Below the pieces are notes generated by a model, which did not search any database, was not told the origin of the DNA, and saw only the letters and a program-made list of their open reading frames with translations. The translations under genes and the position numbers were made by a program. Shown piece by piece: positions 50,133 through 60,866 of a stretch of 64,000 nt of DNA (the stretch's first letter is position 1; each line of letters begins with the position of its first letter). Source of the DNA: Crocodylus rhombifer (Eukaryota; Chordata; Crocodylia; Crocodylidae); contig JAVSML010000980.1 of NCBI GenBank assembly GCA_038503035.1, positions 260,225 to 324,224 on the forward strand. The letters are read 5' to 3'.

Positions 50133-50560
50133 GGCATAGAGAAATTAGGGTTGGAAGGGACCCCCAGAGGCCTGAGGAGGGATCAGTCCTATCCAAACCA
50201 TCCCATATAAATTATAACTTAAACTCCTCATAAGACTGCTGTCAACCCTGACACAACATAGGCCTAACACGCTAATATGCCACAGATAAAGCAGGGAACC
50301 ATGGCAGCCAATGTCCTACTTCTACGAAATGTTGTCAGTACATGCTTAAGAGATCCCAGGTAGAGGGCTATGAACCCTGCTATAGAGGGAGGCAAAATCC
50401 CCCACAGTCCATACCAATTTGACCATAGGGTAAAATTCCTTCCTGTCCCCAAATGTGGTGATTAGTCTGATCCTGAGCAGAGGAGCAAGACCCCTTAGCT
50501 AGGAACCTCCAATTTTGGTCCCAGCAGGAACATTGGCACACCCCAGTCAAAGTCCCCAAC
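50133..50560 (-). repeat. Old CR1 3'UTR, minus strand
   Basis: It opens with a reversed CR1 tail (ataggcatagagaaattagg, then gttggaagggaccc) and continues with a long 3'UTR-like stretch containing taaaattccttcctgtcccc. Diverged and non-coding. Confidence 0.6.
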
Positions 50561-51565
50561 CTTGGCTGTAGCTAATGCTCAGTGCCTCTGGGAAGGCCTG
50601 AAAATACCCTGCCACAGCAGAGAAGTGGTGGTGGTGGTGGTGGGGCAGGGAGGGCGGGGTCTAGGGACAACCAGTAGAGCCCAGAAGCATGGGAGATATT
50701 CATAGTAGAACATGAGCATAACTATGCCTAGATCATCCCTGCTCAGTGCAGAAGATCTCATTAAGCATTTCTGTGGTGCTTAGTTTCAGTTCTCAAACTG
50801 AGGTTTCATTTCCAGAGAATAACCTTGTTAATAGCACTTTATGGAGACGAGAGATAATAGACCTGATTTCCTGCTCATCAGCGCTATTGTCTCCATGCAA
50901 GTTTGTGTACACAGAGTGAAGCCCTTACCTTTTTCTAACAGTGCAGAGTTTCAAGAAATTAAATGAATATAGGATTGTTGGGGGTGGAGTAGATCTGGGC
51001 AAGGAGGAGGAGTCTGGAGATAAATGCAGGCAGGGAGGAGCAGTAAAAACAAAAGAGAAACATTTTGAGCAGATTATTCCAGAAGTCTTGAGGGAAAAGT
51101 TTCTGAGTATAGCCTCTCCACTGACTTGAGTTCCAGTGAGGGAATGGAATGATAGAAGGGAAAACCTATCATGGCAGTAGGTTTGCTAGGCTGTAAAAGA
51201 GACCCTGTTTGGGACTATTTTAATGAAGGCTACATCAAACAATGAGAATATACTTTTTGTAGAAAATAGTAATGAAGTTAAGGCTTCCTGTCCAGTGATT
51301 TTAAGTTGATTTAATTTAAATCAAATCCACTCTGCTTGCCCAATCAACCCAGAGCTTTCCTTTCATCTGAACATGTTCAGATCTGGAAAGTGGGTAGTGA
51401 GGTAATCAGGGTTCAGGAGTTCAACCTGACCTGAACCTTTGGCATTCACCTCACTTCGAGCATATGCCACCTTACGCACTTTACTTAACCTAAGTAAACA
51501 CTATCCTGGCCAGGGGATGCTACGGTATCTCAGCCAACACTGCCTGCTTCGGACAGCTGCCTCTA
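50561..51565. other. Intron 2 sequence; GTG repeat near 50626
   Basis: A short (GTG)n run lies at about 50626-50643. No gene recognised. Confidence 0.5.
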
Positions 51566-53990
51566 CTATGTGCAGCTTGCTACAGAACTATTAATCGTTA
51601 CCCTTTGCTTGCGGCTATTGACCCAGTTAGCTATCCACCTTGTAGTATTTTTATCTAAACCATGTTTCTCCAATTTGGTTATGAGAAGGTCGTGCAGGAC
51701 CTTGTCAAAAACCTTGCTGAAGGCCAGATAAGTTATATTCATGGTGTTCCCTTTATCTACCCAAGTAGTTAGTTGGTTAAAGAAGTATATCAGGGTTGTT
51801 TGGCACCGTTGGTTTTTCATAAATCCATGTTGGGTGCTTGTTCAATCTTTTTTCCTCCAGATGCTTGCAAATAACCTTCCTTAGGATATGCTGCAGTACG
51901 TCCCAGGTAGTGAGGTAAAGCCAACTGGTCTGTATTTCCCCGGGTCCTCCTTTTTGCCTTTTTTAAAGAGGGGGCACTACACTGGTCCTTTTCTAGTCCT
52001 CTGGTACCTGACCCATCTCCCACGACTTCATGAAGATCATTGCCAAGGTTACCCAGATCTCTGCCAGTTCCTTCAGGATTCGGGGATGAAGTTCATCCAG
52101 CCCTGCTGACTTGAATTCATTCAGACACAACAAAAGCTCTCTGACCAACTCTTGTTATCTCCTCCCTTAGCTTGCGTCCTTCCTTATCCAGATAACTCAT
52201 ATTAGGTGTGTGTGTCTGCAGCCTAATTTTTTTGTGAAGACTGAGGCAAAATAGCTGTTCTAGGTCCACCTTCCCTCCATCTTCAGTTAGTTTACCTTGG
52301 CTTGTTACAAAGTACCCACAGCTTCCTTGGTCCTTCTTTTCTGGGCAGCCTACTTATAGAACCTCTTCTTGTTGTCCTTAACCTCTTTTGTGAGGTTCAA
52401 CTCATTCTTTATCTTTGCTTTCCTGATTTTTGTCCCTGCAGGTTCTTGGTTGTTCCTTGTATGAGTCCTTGGTGACCAGCCCATTCTTCCATTGCCTGTA
52501 TGCTTTCCTTTTGCATTTGAAGCATTTTGGAAGCTTGTTGTGCAGCCACATTGGTCTCTTGCCATTCTTCTTATATTTCCACTGTGTTGGGACACTTTCT
52601 TGTTGGGCTTCCAACACTGCGCCTTTTAGAAGCTCCCAGCCCCCTCAGGTGCCTTGATCCTTCAGTCTGTCTTCCCATGACACCTTGCCTATTAGCTACT
52701 TGAGTTGGATGAAATCTGCATTTTGAAATCTGGTTTCTAATTTTGCTGACCTCATGCTTTCCCTGTCTCAGGATCTGGAGTTCTAGCATATAGTGATTGC
52801 TTCTTTTCCAGATGCCTATCACCTTGACATCCTCCACTAATTCTTCCCTGTTGGTTAGAACGAGATCCAAGATAGGTGATCCCTAGTTGTATCCTTTACT
52901 TTCTGGAACAGAAGGTTGTCCTTAATGCAAGTTAGGAACTGGCTTGATGTTTTGTGTTTGGCTGCATTGTTCTTCTAGCAGGTCTCTGGAAAATTGAAGT
53001 CTCCCATCAGTACTGTCCCATAGCTTTTGGATAGCTTTGTCACCTGCTTTAGGAGAGCCTCATCTACCTCCTCTTCCTGATTAGGTGGTCTATAATAAAT
53101 CGCCACCATTATGTAGGTGCTGCATCTTTCACCTTTTTATCTTCATCTAAATATATTCTGTTTGCTTCCTTCTGAACTAGAAAACAAGTGCAAGTTTATG
53201 AGGTACAAGGCAACACCACCTCCTTTTCTCCCAACCCTGTCCTTCCAAAACAGAGTGCAATCCTCCAGTTATAAGAGCTGTCCTACCAGGCTTCAGTGAT
53301 GCCAGTCAGATCATAGTTCTTCTCACAGGCTAAGGCTTCCAATTCATCTTGTTTATTTCCCATACTTCTTGCATTTGTATACATGCATTGGATGTATTTT
53401 GCATTTTGACCTTCTCACTTCATTCTTGAGCCAGTTGTTGCAGTTCTGTAGCTCTCTGGCCCTTTCCCAGAGTTGAACTGCTGTTTTGAGTCTTTCCCCT
53501 CAGGACTGTGTGCTTTGTTCCTGGAGGGTTTTGATCACCATCCTCTCTGGAACTTAGTTTAAAGCCCTCCTTACTAGCTTGGCCAGGCTCCATGTAATGA
53601 TGCTGTTGTCAGATGGATCCCAAGATCATTTCATAGAGAAGTAAAGCTGGAAGGGACCTCATAAGATCATCTAGTCTAACTGGGAATCAAACCTGCGACC
53701 TTGGTGTTATTAGCACCACACTCTAGCCAACAGAGTTAAACAGTTATTTTCCCTGCTGTTGTGGAAGCCAAAACATTTAGGTCAACACTACCGTCTCAGC
53801 CATGCATGTACTTCCGGGATATGATGGTCTGTGTCTGAACCCTTGCCTTCCATAGGAAGAATTGATGAGAATACCACTTGTGCTCTAAGCTCCTTAATCC
53901 TCTTTCCAAGAGCCTCATAGTTGCTTCTGATCTGCTTAGTGTCATTCCGCACAGTTATCGGTACTACCAAGAGTTGTCTTTTATTTCTAC
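51566..53990 (-). mobile_element. Old CR1-type LINE, minus strand, ORF1 esterase to RT remnants
   Basis: Reading the minus strand from high to low coordinates gives the expected order. First comes an ORF1 esterase-like piece (YEALGKRIKELRAQVVFSSI, about 53930-53850). Next is the start of an APE endonuclease (NARSMGNKQDELEALACEKN, about 53370), then the post-endonuclease segment DLVLTNREELVEDVKVIGIW (52870 down). Last come RT pieces including YLAFSKVFDKVLHDLLITKL (about 51740). Many stops and frameshifts show it is old. The first catalytic Asp region has decayed from YLDFSKAFD. The 3' end, downstream of the RT fingers/palm start, is missing. Confidence 0.8.
53628..53745 (-). mobile_element. 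Chimeric SINE: tRNA-Ile-like head, CR1-like tail
   Basis: On the minus strand, 53745-53681 is a tRNA-like head: the A-box-like ggctagagtgtggtg, the anticodon arm gtgctaataacac (AAT, isoleucine type) and the B box ggtttgattcc. It runs straight into a CR1 3' tail (gatgatcttatgaggtccct) ending with tctatgaaat at 53628. It is too diverged and lacks a tRNA 3' acceptor strand, so it is a SINE and not a working tRNA gene. Confidence 0.72.
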
Positions 53991-54254
53991 TATAGTATTT
54001 ACAATGAAAGAAAAGTTTGAAAGGGGGAAAAAAAAGGAAAATACCTTCCTTAAAATTACACTCATCTGTCACATGACTTGCCTTATATCCCAAAGAAACA
54101 GGTTACGTGATGTCCCAAAGAGAGCGTTTATTAATGATTTGGGAATCCATAATAGAAATACATTGTGTGGTATATGTAACCTGCAGAAACTTATTGTGAC
54201 TGAAGTTTAACCTCTCCCCAAGTCTCCTCAAGTTATATGACAGCTGCTGTATAC
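53991..54254. other. Intron 2 sequence without recognised feature
   Basis: A purine-rich patch at 54008-54045; otherwise nothing seen. Confidence 0.45.
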
Positions 54255-54262
54255 CTTTAAGA

Positions 54263-54596
54263 CAGGAGTGTCATCTCATCTGGAGTCATGGGCCAGATGA
54301 GTAGTGTGGAGCAGGTCTGTGGGCCAGATCCAGAGTATGGAACCATTTTATCTAGCCCACAGGACTGAAAATTTGGTGGTGGGGAAATCAGCACCAGTAT
54401 TAATTGCAGCTGTTTCCAAAGCCACAGCAGCTGCTGCTCATCCGGTCACCAGATATCTGACCCACAGGGCTTAGAATTTGGCTCAGAGATGAGCAGCAGC
54501 ATTAGTTACTGGGTTTCTGGGAGCTGTGACAACACTGCCACTGTTTACCCCACTGCAAAATTTCCAGCCCCATGGACTATGCCTTTGACACCCTTG
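54263..54596. mobile_element. Non-autonomous hAT element (CAGGAGTGTCA type)
   Basis: The left TIR CAGGAGTGTCATCTCATCTG pairs with the right end tttgacacccttg. Flanking octamers ctttaaga (54255-54262) and ccttaagg (54597-54604) match at 6 of 8, both transitions. The text gggccagat and agcccacaggactgaaaatt fits Charlie-like hATs. Confidence 0.78.
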
Positions 54597-54718
54597 CCTT
54601 AAGGTAATGACAGTTAATGATTGTTATCACTGTTAATTATTACAGCTAAAAATAAGATAATGACATAAATACATTTTTATCATTTAAGGTATGTGGTATC
54701 AATAGTGATACTTGCAAT

Positions 54719-55258
54719 ATACTTTATTCACCTGAATCCAAAATGGCTTTGAATTTAAGATGACTCCCCCACAATAATTAGATTCTGTACATGGAAAACT
54801 ACTACATTTTGCATCGAATATTTCATCTAATTACTGGCGGGGGGGGGGTCATCTTAAATGCATCTCTTCCACTGCTACAGTGGGGAAAGCAGCAGCAGGT
54901 GGGGGCTCTTCCATTCTTTCTCCCACCTCTAGTTTCTGCCCCCTCTGGGCCAGCAGGTGTGGCTCTGGCCCCATTTTAGTTTGAGACACGGAGCACAGGG
55001 TAGCTCTGGCTCTGGCCTAGCCATGCAGCAGTGTTTGTGGCCATGGCAGCACCAAGCCCTGGGACACCAGATGGAGTGGACAAGGGTGGGGAGGGCAACT
55101 TCTACCTCTCTGACCCTGAACCTATGTCAGGGCTGGAGTTTGAGCCACAGCAGCCCTGTCCCCACCCTGGCTTGCAGTCAAATTGATGAAAATATTCTCC
55201 CCCCCCCCCCAGTGTTGAATGGGGAAATAAAATCTTGTCTTGGATTCAAGTAAATATC
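54719..55258. mobile_element. Family B TIR element (copy 6)
   Basis: The left end tatactttattcacctgaat and the right end ttggattcaagtaaatatca are inverted partners. The diagnostic pair aattagattctgtacatgga / tttcatctaattactgg is at 54776-54838. The interior is GC-rich and includes a G run (54840-54848) and a C run (55199-55210). This copy shows both ends clearly. Confidence 0.65.
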
Positions 55259-55694
55259 ATAGATAGGGTATAGGCCTTTTTATCATCATGTTGACCAATC
55301 TTTTTTCTCAAGTACAATGCATATTATAGATTTATTACCAGGAAGGGAATGACACTGCTTGTGGAGAGTATTACCATGTCCATCATTTTAAACTAGATAT
55401 GTGTAACTGTGTTTGTTTTTCTGAGTTTGTCTTTAAGGTACCATTTTAAAACAAGTTGTCTGTGAGAGTGGTTATTTTGTGATAAAATATTATTTTTCAT
55501 CTTAGCTCTGTAAGGAAAAGAATCAAGTATAAACCTGTGCTTACAGTGGACATTTAGTGAATTAGATGCTTTCATACTAAACTTTTCTCTTGTTTAGTAT
55601 CTGTCAGCACAGGTATGCAAGTTGGATACCACAAAAGTAGTTTGATTTGTGGAATAAAAGGACTCATGCATTTTTTCACATTTTTTTTCCTCAG
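55259..55694. other. End of intron 2 with acceptor site
   Basis: AT-rich, ending in a strong polypyrimidine tract (ttttttttcctcag) whose AG is at 55693-55694. Confidence 0.75.
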
Positions 55695-55898
55695 AGCTTA
55701 CACAAATTGAGGACCCAAGAGAGCAGTGGAGAAGAGAGCAGGAACGCATGCTAAAGGAATATTTAATTGTTGCCCAAGAGGCACTTAATGCCAAGAAAGA
55801 AATTTACCAAATTAAACAGCAGCGTTTTGAGCTGGCTCAAGAAGAGTATCAGCATCTGCATAAAATGTGTGAGGATGACAGCCGTTCCTATGCCAGCT
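55695..55898 (+). CDS. WWC3: WWC3 exon 3 (end of WW domain 2, start of coiled coil)
   Basis: This 204-bp exon starts with AG, completing a Gln codon with exon 2's last [21 protein letters not shown] closes WW domain 2 and opens the N-terminal coiled coil, which continues through [19 protein letters not shown] to [10 protein letters not shown]. The exon ends with T before a GTGAGT donor at 55899. In WW2 the position of the second tryptophan is isoleucine (TQIEDP), an atypical feature I recall for the second WW of KIBRA proteins too, so WW2 is expected to bind ligands weakly or through WW1. [20 protein letters not shown] favours WWC3 over WWC1 and WWC2. Later exons lie beyond the window. Confidence 0.97.
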
Positions 55899-56881
55899 GT
55901 GAGTTTGTTCTTCTGTTAATACACTTTTCTCGCTATTTAGCTTTCACAAATTTATTTAAGAACTTGTACCCATTACTTTATTTTTTGGTGATGTAAACAA
56001 ATTTAAATTACTCATGAAGAAGCTCATATTAAATTCTTAGAGGAGTTGTACTTTAACAGGTGGGGGGAAGGCCCCTCAAAAGGCATTTTTCTTTGATATA
56101 ACTAGAAATTTCATTTGAACTTGCTTTTTTGCAGGGTGGTTTCTTAGGACAGAAGACTGCTCTTTTTATCTGTGTGCAGAGTATTGCAGGTATTAGTGTA
56201 GTAATTAAGTAGACAGTCTTACTTTCTGCTTCTGAATAAGAAAGCCATAGATTGCTTTAGTGAAAAATACCTCCTTGATTCAAATATTTTAAGGTACATT
56301 TGGACATGATAACATGGATTTGCTTCAGTTTGCTCATACTTGAAAAGACACTAATATCAACTTATTATATTAATCAACAGTACGGTATATCAGCAGGTGG
56401 CAAATCTAACAGCCTTTAAACTAAGTCTTGGAAGACTGAAAAGCTTCTTTTACTTTAAAATTAGTTCCTTCCCTTTATTTCCCCACTAATCCATTTATCC
56501 TTGCTAGTTTTTTTTTCTCTATCCACATGCTATTTTACTTCCTTTACTTGCAGGTGTCCAGTAAACTTCCACTTTCAGACTGCTTTTATGTGCTGCTGCC
56601 TTGTACATTTTCAGATATGTTGCAGGACTGATCTGCCTTGGCTTTTAAAATCTGTCATGCTATGACCCACATAGTTCAGTTTTGGCTAAACTATACCCAA
56701 GATTTCCCATACCTTTTGATACTTAAATAAAAAGTTCTGGGGTTCCAGACAAGAAGCAAGCAGTTAAAGGAGAACAAGAGAAGTGGAGGATTGGGTTCTG
56801 GCTCATGGTATATCAGTTGGACAAGGAACCTGCTGGATGTTTCAGGGGAGAAAAAGAAACAGTGTGAAGTAACATTAAAGG
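55899..56881. other. Start of intron 3, no recognised feature
   Basis: AT-rich sequence after a GTGAGT donor. No gene or bounded repeat. Confidence 0.5.
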
Positions 56882-57340
56882 TGCAGACAGAAGTGCTGCT
56901 CCTCGCTGTAACTCAGAATGATTACTGCAAAGAGTTCTGAGTTACAATATTACCCCAGACCAAACAGAAGTTCAGTGTTGGTTTTAGTGGGGAGAGGAAT
57001 CTAGCTGCCTGCTGGGAGTCTGCAGTCAGGTTCCCATAGCAGTGGCCATGGCTCTTAGCAAGTACTGGGCACTGGCGGTTTTCAGAATGGGAGGGGAGAG
57101 AGGCAGCAGAGGGAACTTGTTCTTGGGGTTCCCCAGATAGTGCTTAAGGATGGCATGGATGAATTGGACATATGGGTGTGGGGCTCCAATACACCTGCCC
57201 CACCCTCTTCGAGGGGGTGGAGGNNNNNNNNNNGCCATTTTTGAAGCTGTTTGCCGCCGTGCACTTGTGTTTAGTCACATCGATAAAGTGCTTTCTATGG
57301 CCAGATTGGGCAAAAATTGTCACTTCTGTCTGCATCCTTG
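56882..57340 (+). repeat. Unclassified interspersed repeat E, copy 2 (contains gap)
   Basis: Collinear with 20951-21570 in the same orientation. The central part is replaced by 10 Ns at 57224-57233, and sequence resumes at gccatttttgaagctgtttg. Confidence 0.7.
57224..57233. other. Assembly gap (10 N)
   Basis: Ten Ns. Comparison with copy 1 suggests about 150-170 bp is really missing here. Confidence 0.97.
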
Positions 57341-57521
57341 GTGGCTGGCTGGCTTAATGCCTCTTAGCATCAACAAGGATTAACAGAGGCATGGAGAGAT
57401 AATTTAGTTCTTCATACCCTGGATCATTCTTTTTGCCCTTTTTTATATTTTTTTTTTGGTTTTATCCTTTGGTAGCGGGGGCACACCATAATTACATGCA
57501 TTATTCAAGGTGTTGGTGTTC

Positions 57522-57640
57522 CATAGATTTATACAATAACATTATGACAGATTAGGAATTCCTTTGGGTACATGTTGTGGACATAGATTTATACAATACC
57601 TTATGACAGATTAGGAATTCCTTGGGGTACATGTGGTGGA
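57522..57640. repeat. Two-unit tandem duplication of about 60 bp
   Basis: Units 57522-57581 and 57582-57640 both read catagatttatacaata ... attaggaattcct ... gtacatgt-gtgga, with only a few differences. A recent local duplication. Confidence 0.92.
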
Positions 57641-57682
57641 CTCCTGACAATCTCCTGAGTAATTCCAGTCTCATTCAGATAA
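57627..57682. repeat. Inverted repeat arm, partner at 59522-59576
   Basis: gtacatgtggtggactcctg through ctcattcagataa is an inverted copy, about 85% identical, of 59522-59576. The pair encloses about 1.8 kb that includes a GC-rich island. Confidence 0.7.
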
Positions 57683-58499
57683 TTAATATGGATTCTGTAG
57701 AAACCTGCTACTACTAACCTGTATAAGAGAAAGACTAGACAACTCAAGAGATTTCTTATGATTACAATACCTGAAGGAACTCAGTTTTGCTTATTAGCTG
57801 ATTGTTAAGTTCAGTAAAGAAATTTTAAAATAACTATGGAAACTAACAGCAGAAAGAACATATTACAGCTCCCTGTACAACAGCTACAAAAAAGGCTTTA
57901 TTTAAAAAAAAAAACACAAAAAAACAAAGGCCATACGGTGTAAAAAGTATTCATAAACTATACGCTAAAAAGAAACTAAAATAGTTAAAGAAAATGGCAA
58001 ATAATTATTTTATTTTGAAATACAAGGAATATATGCACTGAGGAAACATTCAAACAAATGTATTTATTTGTATTTAAAATAGATGCTGCTGGCACATTTA
58101 TTAAAGAAAAAGATTTTTTTTTTCTTTCCAGCCTTTTTTCCTCTACTCAATATTATGTTTACATTTATGTTGGTACATTCATTATATCATATGTTTCTGT
58201 GTTGAAAAACTCTGATGTCCTAAAAAATTGTGATTCAATTCAAGACAGAGGAGATAGAAATAATAGAAATAACCACCACCCCTATATCTGAGGTTGCATA
58301 TGCATCTGGATAATAGAGGAGACAAAGCTCCCGCAGACGCTGATCATTTCTGCAATGCATACTCCCTCTATTTTCTCTGGATACATGGGTTTAGGACTAT
58401 GCCAGTTTTGTTAGAGATGGTACTTGTAGTGGGTAATTGTATAGATCTTAGTAAATTTAGAGTGACTCTGAAGTCCTTCAGATAACTGTTCACTTGCTA

Positions 58500-59410
58500 A
58501 AAAACCCTATCCCCTCAAATGGAAGTGTTGCAGAGCACTTAAGTGCCCTGCTCCTTTTAAAGAGGGGCAGCTGCTAGGGAAAGAGCCCTAGCAGTGAGTG
58601 AGGAGCCCCAGTTGCTGGTTGCCAGGGCAACCAGAGTTAGCTAGTGACCCACACATGCCAGTGGTCAGCTGACCAGAAGGGGCAGGGCCTGGCTCACATT
58701 AAACCCCAGGGCTGAGGCTAGGCAGGCAGGTTCCCTGCTGGCAGCCAAGGGGGAGAGAGCTCTGCCTGAGCAAGCAAAGGGGAGACTGACTGCACGAGCA
58801 GCTCCTAATACTGTGGTGGGATGCAGTATTCCCTGGTAAGATTTGAATGACATTACAAGCGGGTGGCTTGAGTTTGTTACAGCCCGGGGGCTTTTGTTTG
58901 TTTTATTGTTAGGGGATGGAGGAGGCCTCATAGTGGGTCCAAAGCAGCATGGGGACCCCAGAGCTAGAGAGGGTGTGGCATTGGGGTTGCACCGAACCCG
59001 AGCGCCAGAGAGGGTGCAGTGCAAGACAGGGCCACGGAGAGCCCAGGGAGGACAAGGGGGCCAAATTATAACAAGGCCCAGACCGAACAATATCAGTTCC
59101 ATCTGTGAGGCTTGGGGCGTAGTAATGGGGTGGTTGGAGCCATGCATAGCCCATAAGGCTAGGGTGCTCCGAAACACCCATTGTGTCATTTAGCTTGGAG
59201 CGGGACCCACCAGGGGTCCAGGAATCCACAGGGTCGGAGTGTACAGCAAACCGTGTCCAAGAGTGCGTAAGGCAGCCTCCCTATTATATATTTTACCATC
59301 AAAGGCATGGTGGGCGACAGTTGAGGGTGCCCTTTGGGCCAACTTGACATGGGAAGGGGGCCTTTGGGAGAACATGGCTCTCCTGCAGGACCCTATGCCA
59401 TGACGGGAAG
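58500..59410. repeat. GC-rich island, possible LTR or other repeat, unclassified
   Basis: Markedly GC-richer than its surroundings, with phrases such as ttgccagggcaaccagag and ccaccaggggtccaggaatc. A 174-codon minus-strand frame is compositional. It lies between the two inverted arms (57627-57682 and 59522-59576) and may be the body of one unrecognised element. Confidence 0.35.
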
Positions 59411-59521
59411 TCTTGTAAATTATCCTGGATCCAGTATTCTTAATGTCAGGAGTAGAAGACCTAGCCCATGATCATAGGTGATCAGTGTCCCCTAATTCCT
59501 CCCTTACGTTTTGTGGTACTT

Positions 59522-59576
59522 TTATCTGAATAAGATTGAAATTACCCAGGAGATATCAGAAGTCCACCACATGTAC
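59522..59576. repeat. Inverted repeat arm, partner at 57627-57682
   Basis: ttatctgaataagattgaaa through ccaccacatgtac is the reverse-complement partner of 57627-57682. Confidence 0.7.
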
Positions 59577-60463
59577 TTTTAGAATCTATGCCAAAAACCC
59601 CTCTATTGGTCTAAGACTTCAGTGGCAAGATCCAGTATTGCAAACCACCAGCATTATAAAAAAAAAAATCTGTTTGTTGTTCAGAAGATAGGAACTTAAT
59701 GTTTCTGGTTCTGTAAGTCTTTTTTTTTTATTTTGTACAATACTAGACATAGAAATTGCAGCAATTAGATTACCATATTTCTTCTCACTTAAATTTTGGC
59801 ATAACCATAGTCACTGCAATTGCAAACACTAGTGTACACAAAAACTAAACTTATCTTTTGCGGTGTGATATTGGTTGCTAACATCACTTCAAAATTGGGA
59901 TGAGAGAAAATACCAATTTAAATTAGTTTGAAACAGGAACATCAAGCTATTAATTTTTTTCCCCCACAGTTTTCATAAGTCTTACGGAGCTATTGAAAAT
60001 TAATTTTGTGGAGCTATAGCAAGTCATTTTATACAGAAATTTTCGTTACATATATGCGGAGAAAAGGTTCTGTTTTTATTTTGTCAGTATAGATAAGCTA
60101 CAATAGCCCCAACCATTTCTTTAAAAAAATACAAACTTAATAATAGCAACCGAGTAGGATACAAATAACAATTCAGACTTCGCTCTGAGATTATTGGAGC
60201 AATAGTGCAAATAATTTCTGGATTTACTATTTTTTTTCCTCCTAATATAGTTTAAAACTCAATAACCTAGCAAAATATTTGAAAACTATTTTAATAAATC
60301 TTTAATTTATTCACTTAGCCTTATAAAAATGTGTAAAGCTTTATAAAAATATGTACCAGTATTGATGTGTTCAGGGTTAGTAAATATTTCTAAAACTTCG
60401 GTTTTGGACTGGATCAAGCAATTCTGAAAAATGCAGAGGCCTGGTTGATCAAATAGTGATCGC
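59577..60463. other. Intron 3 sequence without recognised feature
   Basis: AT-rich, with several A/T homopolymers. No gene. Confidence 0.5.
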
Positions 60464-60796
60464 CAGGGATCCTGGTTTTCTTTGTTTAAAAAGAGCAAAT
60501 CCTCTGACTAAAAACCCCAGAATCCATGATTAGAATGAAATCATGAATCAATTGAACACAATGTTTTATTGTTATATTGACAATTTTTAAGCAATTTGGA
60601 AGCCTACCAGTGCCTCAGACGAACACTATAATAAAATCAATTCTAAATACCTATAGATTTTGGTATTTGATTTTGAGTTTTTTTAATCATGGAAAATCAG
60701 AGCTCACCTTTTCATCAGGACATGGGTCCAGGCCCCTCATTCCAAAGCCACAGCCTCCCAGCCCTGCTGGTATCCCTCACTCCACAACACCCGCCG

Positions 60797-60866
<70 letters not shown>

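Noticed and set aside
53681..53745. A functional tRNA-Ile gene
   Set aside because: Acceptor-stem pairing and the 3' end are missing, and the sequence runs into a CR1 tail. It is better explained as a SINE head.
55748..55996. Separate 81-residue gene starting at 55748
   Set aside because: It is WWC3 exon 3 read through its donor site into intron 3.
58665..59229. Minus-strand 174-codon frame and overlapping frames
   Set aside because: GC-rich compositional frames present in several phases, with no domain or codon pattern.
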